From Candidatus Hydrogenedentota bacterium (GTDB lineage Bacteria; Hydrogenedentota; Hydrogenedentia; Hydrogenedentales; JAEUWI01): 64,000 nt of DNA. The translations under genes and the position numbers were made by a program. This document shows, one piece after another, positions 14,964-23,632 of this stretch. The notes beneath the pieces are model-generated. The model had not been told where the DNA came from and did not search any database. It saw only the letters and a program-made list of their open reading frames with translations. Numbering within the stretch: position 1 is the stretch's first letter; every line of letters begins with the position of its first letter. Where the stretch lies: contig JAHBVV010000001.1 in NCBI GenBank assembly GCA_019637335.1, positions 124,001 through 188,000 of the forward strand, read 5' to 3'.

Positions 14964-16382
14964 ATGAAAATCGGGCTGTACGGCATCGGCCTCGACACCT
15001 ACTGGGCGCAGTTCGAAGGGCTTTACGAACGCCTTCAGGGATACCAGCAGGGCATCGCGGACCGGCTTCAGGCCGAGGACCCGGCGCTGGAGCTCGTCAA
15101 CACGGGCGTGGTGGACAACCCTGAAAAGGCCCGCGAAGTCGGTGATATGCTCGCCCGCGAAGGGGTGGACCTGATCCTCCTCTACGTGTCCACCTACGCG
15201 CTCAGTTCGACCGTGCTGCCCGTGGTCCAGCGCGCGAAGGCCCCCGTGCTCGTGCTGAACCTCCAGCCCGTCCGCGCCATCGACTACGCCGCGTTCAACG
15301 CGCTCGGCGATCGCGGAAAAATGACCGGCGAGTGGCTGGCGCACTGCCAGGCCTGCGCCGCGCCGGAGATCGCGGCGGTATTCAACCGCGCCGGCATCGA
15401 CTACCACCTCGTCACCGGCACGCTGGACGACCCGGAAGCGTGGGCGGAGATCCTCGACTGGGTGGCGGCCGCGCGGGTGGCCGCGCGACTCCGCAATGCG
15501 CGCGTGGGGGTACTGGGCCATTACTACTGCGGCATGCTGGACGTTTACGCGGACATGACCGGGCTCGCCGTGGACTTCGGCGTTCATTTCGAATTGCTGG
15601 AGATGTGCGAACTGCACCGGCTCCGGGAAGCCGCGACGGCGCAGGCGGTCCGCGAGAAGCGCGGACAGTTCGGACGCGATTTCGACGTGGACCCGGCCTG
15701 CGCGGACGAGGAACTGGATCGCGCGGCCCGCACGTCGGTCGCGCTGGACGCGCTGGTGGCGGCGCGGCGCCTCGACGCGATGGCCTACTACTACGAGGGC
15801 CAGCCCGGCAACGAATACGAGAACATCGTCACCTCCGTGATCGCGGGCAACACGCTCCTCACCATGCACGGCGTACCGGTGGCGGGCGAATGCGAGATCA
15901 AGAACGCCCTGGCGATGAAGATCATGGACCTGTTCGGCGCGGGCGGCAGCTTTTCCGAATTCTACGCGATGGATTTCGACGACGATATCGTGCTGCTCGG
16001 CCACGACGGACCGGCCCACCCGGCCATCGCCGAGGGCCGCGTCGCGCTCGTCCCGTTGCCGGTGTACCACGGGAAACCCGGCACGGGCCTCTCCATCCAG
16101 ATGACGGTGAAGCACGGACCGGTTACGTTGTTGTCCGTCGTGCAGGGGCGCGATGGACAGGCGCGTCTGCTTCTCGCCGAGGGCGAGAGTGTGCCCGGGC
16201 CGGTATTGCACATCGGCAACACCAACAGCCGGTACCGCTTCCGCATCGGCGCAAAAGAGTTTGTGAATTCCTGGGCGGCGCAGGGCCCCGCCCACCACAT
16301 GGCCATTGGCGCTGGCCATATCGCCTCCCGGCTCCGGAAGCTGGCGGGGCTCCTTAACCTTTCCTGGCATCAGGTTTGTTGA
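14964..16382 (+). CDS. L-fucose/L-arabinose isomerase family protein
   Basis: A 472-residue cytosolic protein of the fucose/arabinose isomerase fold. The N-terminal Rossmann-like domain begins MKIGLYGIGLDTYW. The metal and substrate region appears as NEYENIVTSVIAGNTLLTMH and VAGECEIKNALAMKIMD, and a late histidine in QGPAHHMAIGAGH fits the C-terminal catalytic histidine. These enzymes convert aldoses to ketoses with Mn2+. Linkage to rhaT and a rhamnosidase makes L-rhamnose or a related deoxy-sugar the likely substrate, although classical RhaA is a different family. Kinase and aldolase genes are not in the window. Confidence 0.8.
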   Translation: MKIGLYGIGLDTYWAQFEGLYERLQGYQQGIADRLQAEDPALELVNTGVVDNPEKAREVGDMLAREGVDLILLYVSTYALSSTVLPVVQRAKAPVLVLNLQPVRAIDYAAFNALGDRGKMTGEWLAHCQACAAPEIAAVFNRAGIDYHLVTGTLDDPEAWAEILDWVAAARVAARLRNARVGVLGHYYCGMLDVYADMTGLAVDFGVHFELLEMCELHRLREAATAQAVREKRGQFGRDFDVDPACADEELDRAARTSVALDALVAARRLDAMAYYYEGQPGNEYENIVTSVIAGNTLLTMHGVPVAGECEIKNALAMKIMDLFGAGGSFSEFYAMDFDDDIVLLGHDGPAHPAIAEGRVALVPLPVYHGKPGTGLSIQMTVKHGPVTLLSVVQGRDGQARLLLAEGESVPGPVLHIGNTNSRYRFRIGAKEFVNSWAAQGPAHHMAIGAGHIASRLRKLAGLLNLSWHQVC

Positions 16383-16403
16383 GGTTGGGCATCGGAGTGG
16401 ATC

Positions 16404-16725
16404 ATGAAGGAAATGAAGGCTTTCACCGCCGCCACGCTCGTGGCGGCCGTTCTGGCGCTGTCCGCCGGAGCGCGGTCTGCTCACAAGCCACGACAACTGG
16501 GGGCGCAACACGATCTACAAGCCGACCGAGGGCGACATCGACTACTTTCGGACACAGCGCTGGTTTTCCGCGCCGGGCTACAATGGGCCGGACTACAATA
16601 GCTACATGGCGAAGTCGCGCGCGGTGGTCGACGCAGGCATCGACAGTGACATCATCGACGACGACTCGATTCTCGGCATCCCCGTCAGTTTTCGTCCGGC
16701 GCTTCCTTCGGCGGGAGGACGATAG
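16404..16725 (+). pseudogene. Frameshifted and 3'-truncated exported-protein gene
   Basis: An ATG at 16404 opens a clean signal peptide (MKEMKAFTAATLVAAVLALS, then AGA). After about 16470 sense coding continues in a different frame: from 16471 it reads GLLTSHDNWGRNTIYKPTEG, followed by further protein-like residues with strong GC3 to ILGIPV at about 16683, and a stop at 16723. At 16685 the sequence becomes the 3' end of the oppositely oriented 718-residue gene. The remnant has therefore suffered a frameshift and lost its 3' part at a junction. The family is not recognised. Confidence 0.6.
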
Positions 16726-18841
16726 ATACGTCGTCTCCCGGTTGGACTACCTGTTGCCATCGGCCATGGCTGCGATCGCCGGAGAGACGATACACACCGG
16801 GCTCCAGGTTTTCAAAGCGAAAGCGGCCTCCCCTGTCCGTAGTGCATTCCGAATAGAGCGGTTTGAAGCCAACACCGTCACCGCTTCCCCTGGCCAATTG
16901 GACCCGGTATGCGTGCACCGTCGCATTGTTCTGGTCGTAGACGACGCCGCTGATGGTCAGGCCGCTGGTGCGGTATACGAGCCGTAGATTCTCCAGCCGG
17001 CGGCCCGCCTGAATATTGGCGGATCCAGCTTCCACGTCCGGTCCGTCCGTGTCCATTCCGGTGTTGCGCAAGGTGAAATCATAGGCCCCGGGAAGGATGT
17101 CCGTCAGCAGGAAATGGCCCTCCATGTCGGTCTGGGCCTGATCCGTAATTGGGTCCGGGCCGCGCCGGTGGGCGGACACCTGGGCGACGACCGGCGCGCC
17201 GCGTTCGTCCACCACATGGCCGGCAACGGTGGTGGTTTCCGGCGGCGGCGGCAGGACGACTTCGATGTGTTGGGCAGCGGGACTGTCCGACGGGATCGGC
17301 CCCACCACTGGGCTCTTGTTGGTGCGGAGCCACGCTTCGACATGGACCGGCTTGTTTTCCGGTGGCCGGGCAATCACAAATGCGCCATTGCTATCCGTGT
17401 ATCCGCGCTCGACCCAGATCGGCGCTTGTTCTCCCGCCGTGGGGTGGTACACATGGGCCTGTACCGTGGCGCCGCCAGCCGGGGCGCCGTCCTCGTAGAC
17501 TACATGTCCCGACAGTACCAGGCCGGGCGTGATTTCAAAGACGACATCATCGCGTTCGCCTCCGGCATCGACATGAACATCCTGAAAATTCGAGATGCTA
17601 CCGCGGCTACCGCCGTACCTGGCCGGGAGGTTCAACAGGCCGATCTGGTGTGTGCCGCTTTTCAATCCCGTGAGTAAAAAACCGCCCGTGGGGTCCGAAG
17701 TTGCCCGGATAGTCAGCGTGGACGCCTCGCCGGTGGGAAAAGCCCACACCTCAACCCCGGGAACGCCGGCTTCCGTGACCGCATCAACCACACGGCCGGC
17801 GATGGCTGCCGCATCGGTCGCAAGCAGTTCCAGCCGGGTCTCCAGACCCGATTGCACTTCCACTCGCGTCATGAATGGATCCAGGACGTATTTCTCGCCT
17901 TTCGCGGTTACCGTGTAGGAAGCCGGCGTAAGGCCTTCCAGATTGATAATACCCGTGGCGTCGGAGACCCCTTCAAAACTTTGCCCGCGAACGTCGGGTC
18001 TCGTTGCGCTCACCTGGACACCCGGCAAAGGACGGCCGTCGGCTTTCCGGCGCACCGAAATAACCACTCTTGCCCCGCGGCTCATCACGAGATCCACGTC
18101 ATCCCCCGGCCGAACAAGTTCTGAAATCGTTGGGACGTAACCCGGGGCCTCGCCTCTCAGTAAGTATCCCTTACTGATCGAATCATAGGGAAGGTCGGTG
18201 AACTCGAACACGCCGTCCGGGCCTGATTCCACGGATGCGACTTTCCCACTACGCTCCAGAGAACAGTGCACCGTCACTTCCGGCACCGGTTTTCCCAGGG
18301 CGTCCACTGTACGCCCCTTGAGCGCCGCCGGTGGCCGCAGCACCAAATCGAGGTGGTTCACGGGATGGCCCCCAAAACGCACGTTGCCCGCCGCCAGCAG
18401 GCCGTCGCGCTCACAACGCGCCCAATATGAGGTGCTCTCGCCGCCGAAGTCTTGCACGGCGCGCCCGTCCGCACCAGTGCGGAAACGGTAGACGATAGGC
18501 TCTTCACCGTCCGCCACGATCTTTTCGGTGTTGGTGGGAGTGCACACAATCTCCGCATCCGGTACAGGTTCGCCCGACCGGGTCCACACCCGCGCAATCA
18601 ACTGGTAGGGCGCCGCCCCGGCCAGGGTGTCGATCACTTCCACTGCTGGCTGTACGGTGGGTGTTTCGATTGGCGGCGCGGGGGGCGCTTCGGAAACGTC
18701 AGCCGTCTCGGCGGCATTCGACGTCGCTACGGCCTCCGGCGCCGGTTCATTTCCCGGAAAGAGAAACGCCAGCAGCAGAACCGCAACGGCCAGCAGCAGA
18801 ATGGCCGCGACGGCAATAGTGGGGGGCTTCTTACGGCGCAT
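16685..18841 (-). CDS. Membrane-anchored protein with repeated carboxypeptidase-regulatory-like domains
   Basis: A 718-residue protein with one N-terminal helix (about residues 9-29, after a basic MRRKK), then a low-complexity Pro/Ala/Glu linker to about 70, then six or more beta-sandwich units of the carboxypeptidase-regulatory (CarboxypepD_reg) type. Repeated marks are GRxVDxxGxPVPxVxV, then DGxFxFxxLP, then YxLxxxAPGY. Such units usually act as surface or periplasmic spacers and binding modules. It has no catalytic domain. It overlaps an upstream fragment by 11 bases, implying coupling. Function unknown. Confidence 0.72.
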   Translation of the reverse strand: MRRKKPPTIAVAAILLLAVAVLLLAFLFPGNEPAPEAVATSNAAETADVSEAPPAPPIETPTVQPAVEVIDTLAGAAPYQLIARVWTRSGEPVPDAEIVCTPTNTEKIVADGEEPIVYRFRTGADGRAVQDFGGESTSYWARCERDGLLAAGNVRFGGHPVNHLDLVLRPPAALKGRTVDALGKPVPEVTVHCSLERSGKVASVESGPDGVFEFTDLPYDSISKGYLLRGEAPGYVPTISELVRPGDDVDLVMSRGARVVISVRRKADGRPLPGVQVSATRPDVRGQSFEGVSDATGIINLEGLTPASYTVTAKGEKYVLDPFMTRVEVQSGLETRLELLATDAAAIAGRVVDAVTEAGVPGVEVWAFPTGEASTLTIRATSDPTGGFLLTGLKSGTHQIGLLNLPARYGGSRGSISNFQDVHVDAGGERDDVVFEITPGLVLSGHVVYEDGAPAGGATVQAHVYHPTAGEQAPIWVERGYTDSNGAFVIARPPENKPVHVEAWLRTNKSPVVGPIPSDSPAAQHIEVVLPPPPETTTVAGHVVDERGAPVVAQVSAHRRGPDPITDQAQTDMEGHFLLTDILPGAYDFTLRNTGMDTDGPDVEAGSANIQAGRRLENLRLVYRTSGLTISGVVYDQNNATVHAYRVQLARGSGDGVGFKPLYSECTTDRGGRFRFENLEPGVYRLSGDRSHGRWQQVVQPGDDVSIVLPPKEAPDEN

Positions 18842-19235
18842 TCCGGGCGTCTCCCATTGGTTCAGTGGACTCCTCTAAATCGCTGGTAACGTACGCATAG
18901 ATGGTCACGGGAACCGTAACTGAGTCCTGCCCCGCTACCTCAAAAACGAACGGAATAGTCTCCTCGAAGACGCCCTTATCCAGCGGAGGAAGCAGATCAA
19001 ACTGGATTTGTCTGCCGTCATCCTCCAGCTTTGTCAATCTGATGGAGGATGATCGTTTGGTGGTACAACGCCCTCCGTAGGGGCGCCCATTGTGTCTTTT
19101 CAGATTTCGGAGGCATGTCGGGAAAGCTCTTTTTCGCCGCATTTTAGAGTCCCTCGTTACCACTCCCCCACGATATTGTGGGAAGCTGATATAGATCACA
19201 CAGCAGCCCGCCTGGCTAAGCCCAAAATAAAGCAT
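18831..19235 (-). pseudogene. Likely C-terminal fragment of an Ig-like/DUF1573-type protein
   Basis: The last ~75 codons read as a plausible beta-sandwich end (KLEDDGRQIQFDLLPPLDKG, then FEETIPFVFEV, then VTVPVTIYAYVTSD), similar in pattern to the strand that closes DUF1573 or Ig-like domains. Upstream of about 19060 the translation becomes basic and unlike a folded domain. Another frame there reads CGEKELSRHASEI and then stops, suggesting decay. The reading frame overlaps the start of the 718-residue gene. I regard it as a truncated gene; a short functional product cannot be excluded. Confidence 0.42.
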
Positions 19236-19513
19236 CTTATCTCATTTGTCAATCCCTGAAATTCCATACCAGAATACTCTCTTGCCAGCATTCTTCGTTC
19301 CATAGAAATAAAGGGTACGTCCATTTGCTATTTAGAAACACCATGAATCAAAAGACTTAGGCTCAGTGATCTTTGCCAAGCCTGTCGTCTTCAACGGACC
19401 GAACTCCAAGTCCGCCAGGGTCTATGTAGCGAAGTCACGATTGCTAATTACGACGGGCCGCCGCAGTTCACGAAATTCACAGGGCAGCCTCTGGCCGCGA
19501 TCAGGATTTGTGA

Positions 19514-19709
19514 CCACGGATGACACGGATGACACGGATAGCAATTGGTTCCGGTCGTTGAGGCGTGCCGACGGCTGCGTGCGATTTTCGGCGCAGCCTG
19601 TTCGGATAGTTCAGCATCGGAATCGTGGCGGGGTGGAACGGGCGGCGGGCTGCCCGGTCTCATCTTATTCGAGCGTCGCGGCAATCCGTGTCATCGGTGT
19701 AATCCGTGG
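19514..19709 (-). repeat. R1 MITE-like element, copy 2 (inverted)
   Basis: Starts CCACGGATGACACGGATGAC and ends GTGTAATCCGTGG, about 196 bp. Read on the minus strand its core matches copy 3 along most of its length, including CTATCCGAACAGGCTGC and TTGCTATCCGTGTCATCCGT. The outward flank at 19480-19513 (CAGGGCAGCCTCTGGCCGCG) is the inverse of the flank that follows copies 1 and 3. Confidence 0.68.
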
Positions 19710-19846
19710 TCAATAGAAGAATACCGGCCACGATATTCATGGGACGGCCCGGAAATTCTTCTTGGAGTTTCCAATTCGCAAATGCTATTACAGCAGATTG
19801 TTATGGAGGCTTTGCGCGCAAGAACTTGCAGAAAAAACAAGAAAAT

Positions 19847-20044
19847 GACGGATAGTAGTACCGATGACACGGATTGAAGCGACACGCGAACCAGATGAGA
19901 AGGACCCGCCCGCCGCCCGCTCAACGCCACGACACTCCAGATGATGAAATATCCGAACAGGCTGCCTCGGAAATCACACGCAGCCGACGGCAGGCCGCAA
20001 CGACCGGAACGATTTGCTATCCGTGTCATCCGTGTCATCCGTGG
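19847..20044 (+). repeat. R1 MITE-like element, copy 3
   Basis: The right end ATCCGTGTCATCCGTGTCAT then CCGTGG is intact; the left end is worn (GACGGATAGTAGTACCGATG then ACACGGATTG). Its core shares CTATCCGAACAGGCTGC-like and CGACCGGAAC blocks with copy 2. Copies 2 and 3 lie 137 bases apart in opposite orientation and could pair to a long cruciform. Confidence 0.65.
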
Positions 20045-20081
20045 TCGCAAATCCTGATCGCGGCCAGCCGCTGCTCCCGGC

Positions 20082-20152
20082 GCATTCGTGTGCATTCGTG
20101 TCCTTCGTGCCCTTCGTGGTGATCATTTCTTTGGTTGCGCCCAGCGGCTGCC
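20082..20152 (+). repeat. R3 repeat, internally deleted copy
   Basis: Contains the R3 left part (GCATTCGTGTGCATTCGTG) joined directly to the R3 right part (CCTTCGTGCCCTTCGTGGTG, then TTTCTTTGGTTGCGCCCAG), lacking the ~110-bp middle present at 10224-10426 and 48798-48998. Confidence 0.55.
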
Positions 20153-20246
20153 GCATCTAGATTCATGGCCCACACCCTCACCCGTCGCCCATCCGTAGTG
20201 TCACGATTGCCCCACGGTCGCGGGCTGGCCGCATTCCCGCAATTCC

Positions 20247-20255
20247 TGCTATAGT
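20247..20255 (+). promoter_or_regulatory. Extended -10 promoter, near-leaderless start
   Basis: TGCTATAGT at 20247-20255 is an extended -10 element (TGn plus TATAGT). It ends only 6 bases before the ATG at 20262, so a transcript from it would be almost leaderless or would use the in-frame ATG at 20277. No good -35 box is visible. Confidence 0.45.
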
Positions 20256-20261
20256 GCGCCC

Positions 20262-22220
20262 ATGAGTCGTATAAGTATGCAGCGAAATCGGTCGTTACTC
20301 TTCCTGTTCCCGTGCACCGCCCTGCTGGCCGCGGGCGCGCTGGCGTTCGGCGGGTGCCAGAGCGTGTCGAAAACCGGCCCGGCGGCGGATGCCCCGAAGA
20401 CGGCCCCGCCCGAGATGGCGGGCTTCTTCGCGACCTACTGCTTCGACTGCCACGACGCGGACATGAGCCAGGCGGAGATCGATTTCGCCACCATGCTCGA
20501 AACCGAGGGCCACATCACCGGCGGCGACGTGCTGGATCGCGTCATCCGCGTGCTGGCCGCCGGCGAGATGCCGCCGAAGCGGAAGAAGCAACCGGCGCCC
20601 GAGGAGCTCTCCGCCCTGCTGGATCTCCTCCGCGAAGAACGGGAAGCGCGCCTCGCCGCCATCCCGCCGGATCCGGGCCGCGTCACCGTGCGCCGGCTCA
20701 ACCGGGTGGAATACAACAACACCGTCCGCGACCTGCTCGGCGTGGAATCCGCCCCCTCGGACGCCTTCCCGCCGGACGACACTGGCTACGGCTACGACAA
20801 CATCGGCGATGTGCTCACGCTGTCCCCGCTCCTCGCGGAGAAGTACCTGGACGCCGCCGAGCAGGTGGCCCGGGATGCGGTGGCGAAGGAAATCGCGGAC
20901 TACACCCGCACCCTGCCGCATCAGCGGAAGATCCTCGTCTGCAACCACGCGCGCCCCGAGCATGGCGACGGCTGCGCGATGCGCGCGATCCGCTACATGA
21001 CGCCGCGCGCCTACCGCCGCCCCGCGGCGCGCGAGGAAATCGACAAGATCGCCGGGTTCTACCAGCTCGCGCGCGAAAGTGGCGATTCCTTCGAGGCGGG
21101 CGTCGAGCTTGCCGTCCAGGCCTTGCTCGTTTCTCCGCATTTCCTCTTCCGCGCGGAGGAAGAAAAGGCGCCGGACAACCCGGATCGCGAGTACTACGTC
21201 AACAACTACGAGTTCGCCTCGCGGCTCTCCTATTTCCTCTGGAGCAGCATGCCCGACGACGAACTCCTCGCCTGCGCGCAGGACGGCACGATCTGGAATC
21301 CGCGCACCTTGCGCGCGCAGGTCCGCCGCATGCTCCGCGATCCGCGCGCGCGGGCCCTGGCCGAGAATTTTGGCGGGCAGTGGCTCGAAACGCGGAATCT
21401 GGCCCATGCCGACCCCGACCCCGACCTGTTCCCCGAGTTCACCGAGGATCTCCGCCTCGCGATGGCCGAAGAGACCACGCTCTTCTTCGATTCCATCGTG
21501 ACGGAGGATCGCAGCGTGCTGGATTTCATCGGCGCGGATTATACCTTCGTCAACGGCCCGCTCGCCGCGCATTATGGCCTCGACGGCATCGCCGGTCCCG
21601 CGTTCCAGCGCGTGGAAGTGGACCCCGCGGTGCGTGGCGGCATCCTCGGCCAGGCCAGCATCCTGACCCTGACCTCGCACCCCACGCGCACATCGCCCGT
21701 GCTGCGCGGCGTCTGGATTCTCGAGAAGGTCCTCGCCGCGCCCACGCCGGACCCGCCCCCGGGCATTCCCCCGCTGGACGCGGCCCCCGCCGGGGACGGT
21801 GCGTCGCTCCGGGAGAAACTGGAGGCCCACCGCGCGGATCCCAGCTGCGCGAGCTGCCATGATCGCATCGATCCGCTGGGCTTCGGCCTCGAGAATTACA
21901 GCCCGATCGGGGCGTGGCGCGCCGAGGAGAGCGGGCGTCCAGTCGACAACACGGGCATCCTCCCCGACGGCCAGGAATTCGCGGGGCCCGGCGAACTGAA
22001 AAAAGTGCTATTGGCGAAGAAGGACGATTTTACTCGCGCACTCGCCGAAAACATGTTAACCTATGCCCTGGGCCGCGGCCTGGAGGCGTATGACCGCCCC
22101 GCCGTGGAAACCATTGTCGGCAACGTCGCGCAGCAGGACTACAGGTTTTCCGCGCTCGTCTACGAGATCGTGCGGAGTCTGCCGTTCAAAAAACAACGAG
22201 GCGAAACGGACGCATCATGA
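20262..22220 (+). CDS. Secreted haem-binding DUF1587/1595/1592/1588/1585 protein (planctomycete-type)
   Basis: A 652-residue exported protein. The N-terminus (from 20262, or Met at 20277) has a hydrophobic segment ending GGC, a likely lipobox or signal site. A c-type haem motif CFDCH follows at about residue 60. RRLNRVEYNNTVRDLLG marks DUF1587, then come the DUF1595, DUF1592 (EFASRLSYFLWSSMPDDELL), DUF1588 (RTSPVLRGVWILEKVL) and DUF1585 regions, with a second cysteine-histidine block CASCHDRIDPLGF. This set is typical of planctomycete and verrucomicrobial proteins encoded beside DUF1552 partners. Their biochemical role is not established; a periplasmic redox or degradative function is often supposed. 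ATGA overlap couples it to the next gene. Confidence 0.9.
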   Translation: MSRISMQRNRSLLFLFPCTALLAAGALAFGGCQSVSKTGPAADAPKTAPPEMAGFFATYCFDCHDADMSQAEIDFATMLETEGHITGGDVLDRVIRVLAAGEMPPKRKKQPAPEELSALLDLLREEREARLAAIPPDPGRVTVRRLNRVEYNNTVRDLLGVESAPSDAFPPDDTGYGYDNIGDVLTLSPLLAEKYLDAAEQVARDAVAKEIADYTRTLPHQRKILVCNHARPEHGDGCAMRAIRYMTPRAYRRPAAREEIDKIAGFYQLARESGDSFEAGVELAVQALLVSPHFLFRAEEEKAPDNPDREYYVNNYEFASRLSYFLWSSMPDDELLACAQDGTIWNPRTLRAQVRRMLRDPRARALAENFGGQWLETRNLAHADPDPDLFPEFTEDLRLAMAEETTLFFDSIVTEDRSVLDFIGADYTFVNGPLAAHYGLDGIAGPAFQRVEVDPAVRGGILGQASILTLTSHPTRTSPVLRGVWILEKVLAAPTPDPPPGIPPLDAAPAGDGASLREKLEAHRADPSCASCHDRIDPLGFGLENYSPIGAWRAEESGRPVDNTGILPDGQEFAGPGELKKVLLAKKDDFTRALAENMLTYALGRGLEAYDRPAVETIVGNVAQQDYRFSALVYEIVRSLPFKKQRGETDAS

Positions 22221-23584
22221 GCTCTTATCTTACCCGCAAACACCTCAATCGCAGAACCTTCCTGCGCGGCATGGGCGCGGCGCTGTCGCTGCCCGTGCTC
22301 GACGCGATGATCCCGGCGTCGGCCTCCGCGGCTAAACTGCGCACCGTGGCGCCCATCCGCCTGGGCTTTGTCTACGTGCCCAACGGCATCATCATGGAAG
22401 ACTGGACCCCGGCGAACGAAGGCGCGGGGTACGACCTCCCGTTCATTCTGGAGCCGCTCGCCGGCGTGCGGGACGACGTCCTCGTGGCCACGGAACTGGC
22501 CCACCTCAACGCGCGCGCGCTGGGGAATGGCGGGGGCGATCACGCGCGGGCGTCCGCCGTGTTCCTTACCGGCGTCCACCCGAACAAGACCGATGGCGCG
22601 AACATCCGCGCGGGCATCTCCGCCGATCAGATTGCCGCCCAGCACCTGGGCAGGCAGACGCGCTTTCCGTCGCTGGAGCTGACGGTGGAGCCGGGCAAGC
22701 TCACGGGCAACTGCGACTCCGGCTACAGCTGCGCCTATTCCAACAGCATCTCCTGGCGCACGGAAACGACGCCCAATCCGCCTGAGGGCAACCCGCGCGC
22801 GGTGTTCGAGCGCTTGTTCGGCGCGCGCAACGCCGATCTGACTCCGGAGCAACAGGACCGGCAGCGCCGGTACCGCGGCAGCCTGCTCGACTTCGTGATG
22901 GACGACGCCCGCGCGCTGCAAGCCTCGCTGGGCCCGTCCGATCGCCGCAAAATCGACGAATACCTGTACGCCGTGCGGATGGTGGAGCGACAGATCGAGC
23001 ACAATGAAAACGAGGTGGCGGCCGGCCTCGAAAAGCCCGATGTGCCCGAGAGCGCGCCGGACGACTACTCCGCCTATGCCCGGCTCATGTATGAACTCCA
23101 GATTCTGGCCTACCAGACCGATCAGACCCGCGTGGTGACCTACATGATGGCGCGCGAGGGCAGCGGGCGCGCCTACCGCGAAGTGGGCGTGAAGGGGGGC
23201 CACCACGAACTCAGCCACCACCTGGGCGACGCCGAAAAGATCACGAACCTGCGCGACATCAACCGCTACCACCTCGAACAGTTCGCGTGGTTCCTCCAGC
23301 GCATGAAGGAGACCGAGGACGGCGACGGCTCCCTGCTCGATCACAGCCTGATCGTTTACGGTAGCGGCATCAGCGACGGCAACCGGCACAACCACGACAA
23401 CCTGCCCGTGCTCATCGCCGGGCGCGGCAGCGGCAACGTCAAACCCGGCCGGCACGTTAAGTACCCCAAGAACACCCCAATGGCCAACCTCTATCTCAAC
23501 ATGCTCGAATTCGCCGGCTGTCCCACGGAAAACCTCGGCGACAGCGAAGGCCACCTGAACTACCTGGGCGGCATGGACGCGTAG
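22217..23584 (+). CDS. Tat-exported DUF1552 protein
   Basis: A 455-residue protein with a twin-arginine signal (NRRTFLRGMGAALSLPVLDA) and the DUF1552 body: FVYVPNGIIMEDWTP, SAVFLTGVHPNKTDGANI, SADQIAAQHLG and a late DHSLIVYGSGISDGNRHNHD. The family is related to sulfatase/DUF1501-type alkaline-phosphatase folds and nearly always accompanies DUF1592 genes, as here by a 4-base overlap. The substrate is unknown. Tat export implies folding, perhaps cofactor loading, before secretion. Confidence 0.92.
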   Translation: MSSYLTRKHLNRRTFLRGMGAALSLPVLDAMIPASASAAKLRTVAPIRLGFVYVPNGIIMEDWTPANEGAGYDLPFILEPLAGVRDDVLVATELAHLNARALGNGGGDHARASAVFLTGVHPNKTDGANIRAGISADQIAAQHLGRQTRFPSLELTVEPGKLTGNCDSGYSCAYSNSISWRTETTPNPPEGNPRAVFERLFGARNADLTPEQQDRQRRYRGSLLDFVMDDARALQASLGPSDRRKIDEYLYAVRMVERQIEHNENEVAAGLEKPDVPESAPDDYSAYARLMYELQILAYQTDQTRVVTYMMAREGSGRAYREVGVKGGHHELSHHLGDAEKITNLRDINRYHLEQFAWFLQRMKETEDGDGSLLDHSLIVYGSGISDGNRHNHDNLPVLIAGRGSGNVKPGRHVKYPKNTPMANLYLNMLEFAGCPTENLGDSEGHLNYLGGMDA

Positions 23585-23632
23585 GCCGCACGCGGGAGGG
23601 GCGCGCCTCTCCCGGTATAGAAAGAGTGATCC

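Larger units (their letters stand above)
19236..20261. other. Gene-free gap with two inverted R1 elements
   Basis: No gene is supported. The gap holds R1 copies 2 and 3 in opposite orientation, joined to copies of the ATCCTGATCGCGGCCAG flank that also follows R1 at 10187, and a shortened R3 copy at 20082-20152. The base composition from 19236 to 19450 is more AT-rich than the surrounding genes. Confidence 0.75.
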
